This document shows positions 50,249 through 52,859 of a DNA stretch of 52,859 nucleotides, piece after piece. The position numbers and the translations under genes were made by a program. Origin of the DNA: an uncultured Alistipes sp. (GTDB lineage Bacteria > Bacteroidota > Bacteroidia > Bacteroidales > UBA932); assembly GCA_902388455.1 (NCBI GenBank), contig CABMPD010000018.1, positions 1 to 52,859 of the forward strand, read 5' to 3'. The notes under the pieces are model-generated. The model worked only from the letters and a program-made list of their open reading frames with translations. It did not search any database and was not told the origin of the DNA. Within the stretch, counting starts at the first letter, position 1. Each line of letters opens with the position of its first letter.

Positions 50249-52582
50249 TTAGTCCTTGCGGAGGGCTGTGGACGGATTGGTGTTCATCAGCTGTACGGCC
50301 CGATACGTGATGGTCACGACGGCTATGGCCGCCACAATCAGCAGGGCCAGCAGGTAGATCCACCAGTAGTTGCCGATACGGTAGCTGTAGGTCTGCAGCC
50401 AGCGTCCTGTGAAGGTATATATCAGAGGTACGGCAATGACGGCTGCAATGAGGGAGGCCGACAGGAAGCTGACGAGGGTATGGGTGTATATCTCGCCCCG
50501 GGGGCAGCCCATGATCTTGCGTATGGCCGCGCTCCTGGCCCTCTGTCGGGCGTAGTAGGTGCTCATGGCGACCATGGCCATGACCGTCAGGACGATGGTG
50601 AGCAGGGCGAAGATGCCTGTAAGTTTGAGGCTGCGGTTCTCGGCGGTATATGTCTGGCGGTATATGTTCTCGTAGGTATCGACGTACACTTTCAGTTCCG
50701 GCATTTCCGCTGCGTATAATTCGCTGATGGCACGGACGGCATCGTCCGGGTCGCCGTTGGCTTTCACTACCAGTGACCGCATGTTGCCGAGCTGCTTCGG
50801 TCGGGAGGGCTGTACGGCCCATAGCAGCAGGTCGTTGTCGGTGGAGTTGGCATTGCCCATCCACAGGTCGTCTATGATGCCGCAGACATTGATGCTGCCC
50901 AGGTCGTATTCGAACAGTGTCGCATCCATATCCAGGCCTAATGCTGTGGCCGTCCTGCGGGTGAAATAGAAGGAGTTGGGCAAGGGGTCCGAATTCTGGC
51001 TGAGAACCTTTACCCCGAGCAGTCTCATGGCCGTGGTGTCCCCGTCAAACAGGATTACCGCATACCGGTTGCCATTGAGTTCCATTCCCCAGCTGGATCT
51101 GGTGCTCCCGGCAGGGCATCCCTGTATCAGACCGATATCCCCCACGCACGGCAGGGATTTCAGCCTGTCTATGAGAAAATCATCTAAATCCTGGGTATTG
51201 GTTGCAGTTACATTGACAAGTGAGTCCCGGACATAACCCATGGGCTTCTCCACCATGTGGCGGAGCTGGAGGAACATGGCTATGGCAATGGCTACGGCTC
51301 CTATGGCGGTGACGTTCTGCACCACGAGGAATATCCGTCCGAGTATCATCTTGCTGGCCTTGGTGAACTCTCCCCGGACTATGTCAAGCGGCCTGTAGCG
51401 GGAAACCATCAGGGCCGGTATGATACCGGACAGGACGGAGAGCAGCACTATGACTCCGGCCCACATTGCGGCAGTCCCCCAGGTAAGGGACGACAGCGGG
51501 CTGTAGGTCTTGCCTATGAGGGTGCTGAACCAGGGCGCGGTAGCCTCGGCCAGCAGGAAGCCGAGAATGAACGATACGGCAGTCACGGCGAAGGACTCTC
51601 CGATATAGCGCAGTACGATGCCTCCGCGGGAGGAGCCTATCAGCCTGCGGGTGGCCATCTCCTTTACCCTGAATCCGACCTGGGCGGTGGTGAGGGAGAT
51701 ATAGTTGAGCAGGGCAAATACCAGCAGCAGCACTCCGGCAGCGGTGAAGAGCCGCAACATGTCCCGGTTGACAATGTTCTCGAAGGGAAAGGGGAAGGAG
51801 GAGCCTATACCATAGTGTATCTCCTTGAACGGTATAAGGTCGTATGCGGTGCAGATACCGGACATATACAGCGCGTCGCTCTCCTTCAGGATGCCGAGTA
51901 TTCCACTGGAAATGGCGTGGATATCGGCTTCCGGCCTGATTTTATATAAGGTAGCTGTGGTGCCGTTGCCGTTGTGGGTGATGTACGGTGCGTGCCTCTC
52001 CAGCATTTCCAGCCGGTATATCATGTCGCACTGCGGCAGTACCGTCCGCTCCATATCCTCGAAGATGCCTGTGACAATCAGGCTGGTCGTTCCATTGTCT
52101 ATCGTGATATCCAGTGTATTGCCTATGGCATTGCCTTCCGGAAACCACTTGTCGGCGAATGACTGCGAGATAATGACGGAACTGATGGTCTCGAGTACAC
52201 TGTTCCTGTCCCCGACGGCCATGGGTATGGGGATGAGGGACATGAAGCTGGAGTCTACGCACAGGGCATTCTGTGGCATGGTCTCATCGCCTATGGTAAC
52301 GCTCTGCTCCATCCCGCTGAGGGATTTGAGGCCTATAAGGCGGCATATGGCCTCAATGTCGGGATAGCGGCCTTCCACCGAGCCTTTGATGGTGCCGCTG
52401 AGACCGAAGAACTCGGAATCCGAGCCGACGTACACATCGTCACCGACGAACGTGTCGTAACTGCTCTCCTGAGTTACGTATGTCCCGATGAATATAATGA
52501 ATGCCAGGGCAATGGCCATGCCCGCCACCTCTATCACCGTGTAGAGGCTGTTGCGGGAGATGAATCGGAGAAAAGACTTCAT
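50249..52582 (-). CDS. ABC transporter permease (MacB/FtsX type)
   Basis: 777 aa with the Bacteroidetes double FtsX layout: an N-terminal membrane helix (about 18-38, VIEVAGMAIALAFIIFIGTY), a large periplasmic MacB_PCD domain (40-275), three helices with VGFRVKEMATRRLIGSSRGG (about 285-410), a second membrane-anchored half with a periplasmic domain (430-640), and a final FtsX domain with ARQRARSAAIRKIMGCPRGE (about 670-770). Such permeases couple an ATPase to lipid, peptide or drug export, or to envelope signalling. No ATP-binding subunit lies in the window; one could lie beyond the right end. The final tail has the typical NPSTALRKD ending. Confidence 0.92.
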   Translation of the reverse strand: MKSFLRFISRNSLYTVIEVAGMAIALAFIIFIGTYVTQESSYDTFVGDDVYVGSDSEFFGLSGTIKGSVEGRYPDIEAICRLIGLKSLSGMEQSVTIGDETMPQNALCVDSSFMSLIPIPMAVGDRNSVLETISSVIISQSFADKWFPEGNAIGNTLDITIDNGTTSLIVTGIFEDMERTVLPQCDMIYRLEMLERHAPYITHNGNGTTATLYKIRPEADIHAISSGILGILKESDALYMSGICTAYDLIPFKEIHYGIGSSFPFPFENIVNRDMLRLFTAAGVLLLVFALLNYISLTTAQVGFRVKEMATRRLIGSSRGGIVLRYIGESFAVTAVSFILGFLLAEATAPWFSTLIGKTYSPLSSLTWGTAAMWAGVIVLLSVLSGIIPALMVSRYRPLDIVRGEFTKASKMILGRIFLVVQNVTAIGAVAIAIAMFLQLRHMVEKPMGYVRDSLVNVTATNTQDLDDFLIDRLKSLPCVGDIGLIQGCPAGSTRSSWGMELNGNRYAVILFDGDTTAMRLLGVKVLSQNSDPLPNSFYFTRRTATALGLDMDATLFEYDLGSINVCGIIDDLWMGNANSTDNDLLLWAVQPSRPKQLGNMRSLVVKANGDPDDAVRAISELYAAEMPELKVYVDTYENIYRQTYTAENRSLKLTGIFALLTIVLTVMAMVAMSTYYARQRARSAAIRKIMGCPRGEIYTHTLVSFLSASLIAAVIAVPLIYTFTGRWLQTYSYRIGNYWWIYLLALLIVAAIAVVTITYRAVQLMNTNPSTALRKD

Positions 52583-52859
52583 GTTTTAATGTTTTAGCGT
52601 ATTATCTTATGTCTCAAAGATGTAGCCAAAATTGTGCCAAAAGCCACAATGTGTTGAAATACAGCTAATTAGTCAATTTTCCAAAATGGCTAATTGTAAA
52701 ATTTTCACACGCAAAGTGTCTAATTTTTTGAAAATTGTATAAAAATTATACAACGTGCTGTTTTTGATAATCCGTATAGCGCTGATGGGTAAATACATAC
52801 GTCTGAAAAGACCAGGCCCTCCCACCGCTTCGCGGCGGGCCCCTCCCTCTAGAGCCGAG
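52583..52859. other. Intergenic tail: possible operator and second copy of the element A core
   Basis: No gene is seen in this 277-bp stretch, which is AT-rich until about 52805. CATCTTTG on the minus strand (52615-52622) is a possible -7 box for the permease. TTGTATAA-aaa-TTATACAA (52735-52753) is a perfect 8-bp inverted repeat. At 52817-52851 the core CCCTCCCACCG ... GGCGGGCCCCTCCCTCTA repeats that of the element at 41132-41297, with a shorter apical hairpin (CCGCTTCGCGG). The window ends inside this copy. Confidence 0.65.

Overview
The window is a chromosomal segment from a member of the Bacteroidales, probably a gut or related anaerobic lineage; the genus cannot be resolved by eye. Four things support this. 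Promoters carry the Bacteroidetes -7 element TAnnTTTG rather than a sigma70 -10 box. Predicted signal peptides are cleaved directly before glutamine. Many genes belong to families known mainly or only from this phylum (6-bladed beta-propeller lipoproteins, DUF5723, DUF6175, DUF6913-like, short Pgi, NhaD). Finally, [FeFe]-hydrogenase maturation genes are present. No tRNA, rRNA, CRISPR array, transposase, integrase or phage gene was found.

Layout. 1-374: three 105-bp tandem repeats, each with a hairpin, in front of an unrecognised 340-aa protein. 1.4-6.9 kb: an envelope cluster of two 6-bladed beta-propeller lipoproteins, a plug-plus-barrel outer-membrane protein and a membrane-anchored LuxR-type regulator. 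6.84-7.35 kb: a degenerate array of about 88-bp repeats. 7.35-10.1 kb: DMT transporter, DUF554 protein and alpha/beta hydrolase. 10.2-18.5 kb: gpsA, pgi and the addB-addA recombination nuclease pair. 18.5-22.0 kb: HMA protein, lipoprotein and DUF5723 protein. 22.1-25.8 kb: MaoC hydratase, MBL hydrolase, RsmI-like methylase, folB and mtaB. 25.75-31.9 kb: a minus-strand operon running DUF6913-like, DUF368 (PopT-type), TamB. 31.95-34.24 kb: hydF-hydE. 34.2-38.1 kb: an operon of four secreted proteins (LPP20-like, DUF6175, a small unknown, and an LPP20-like/CarboxypepD_reg/LamG protein). 38.3-41.0 kb: ppdK. 41.1-41.44 kb: two adjacent large palindromic elements. 41.4-46.6 kb: purL-phoH. 46.7-49.4 kb: folC-nhaD. 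49.45-52.6 kb: zinc metallopeptidase and an ABC permease. 52.6-52.86 kb: an intergenic tail that ends inside a second copy of the core of one palindromic element.

How the genes fit together. Housekeeping genes (central carbon, purine, folate, tRNA modification, double-strand-break repair) alternate with envelope modules. The modules most likely to be under-described are the four-gene LPP20/DUF6175 operon, the propeller/barrel/anchored-regulator cluster, and the DUF6913-PopT-TamB operon, which joins undecaprenyl-phosphate recycling to envelope lipid transport. The non-coding DNA is rich in structure: at least four repeat or palindrome families, one with compensatory stem changes between loci about 50 kb apart. 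The tamB start region is anomalous: its membrane anchor lies upstream of the first usable start codon and would need a one-base frame change to reach the nearest TTG.
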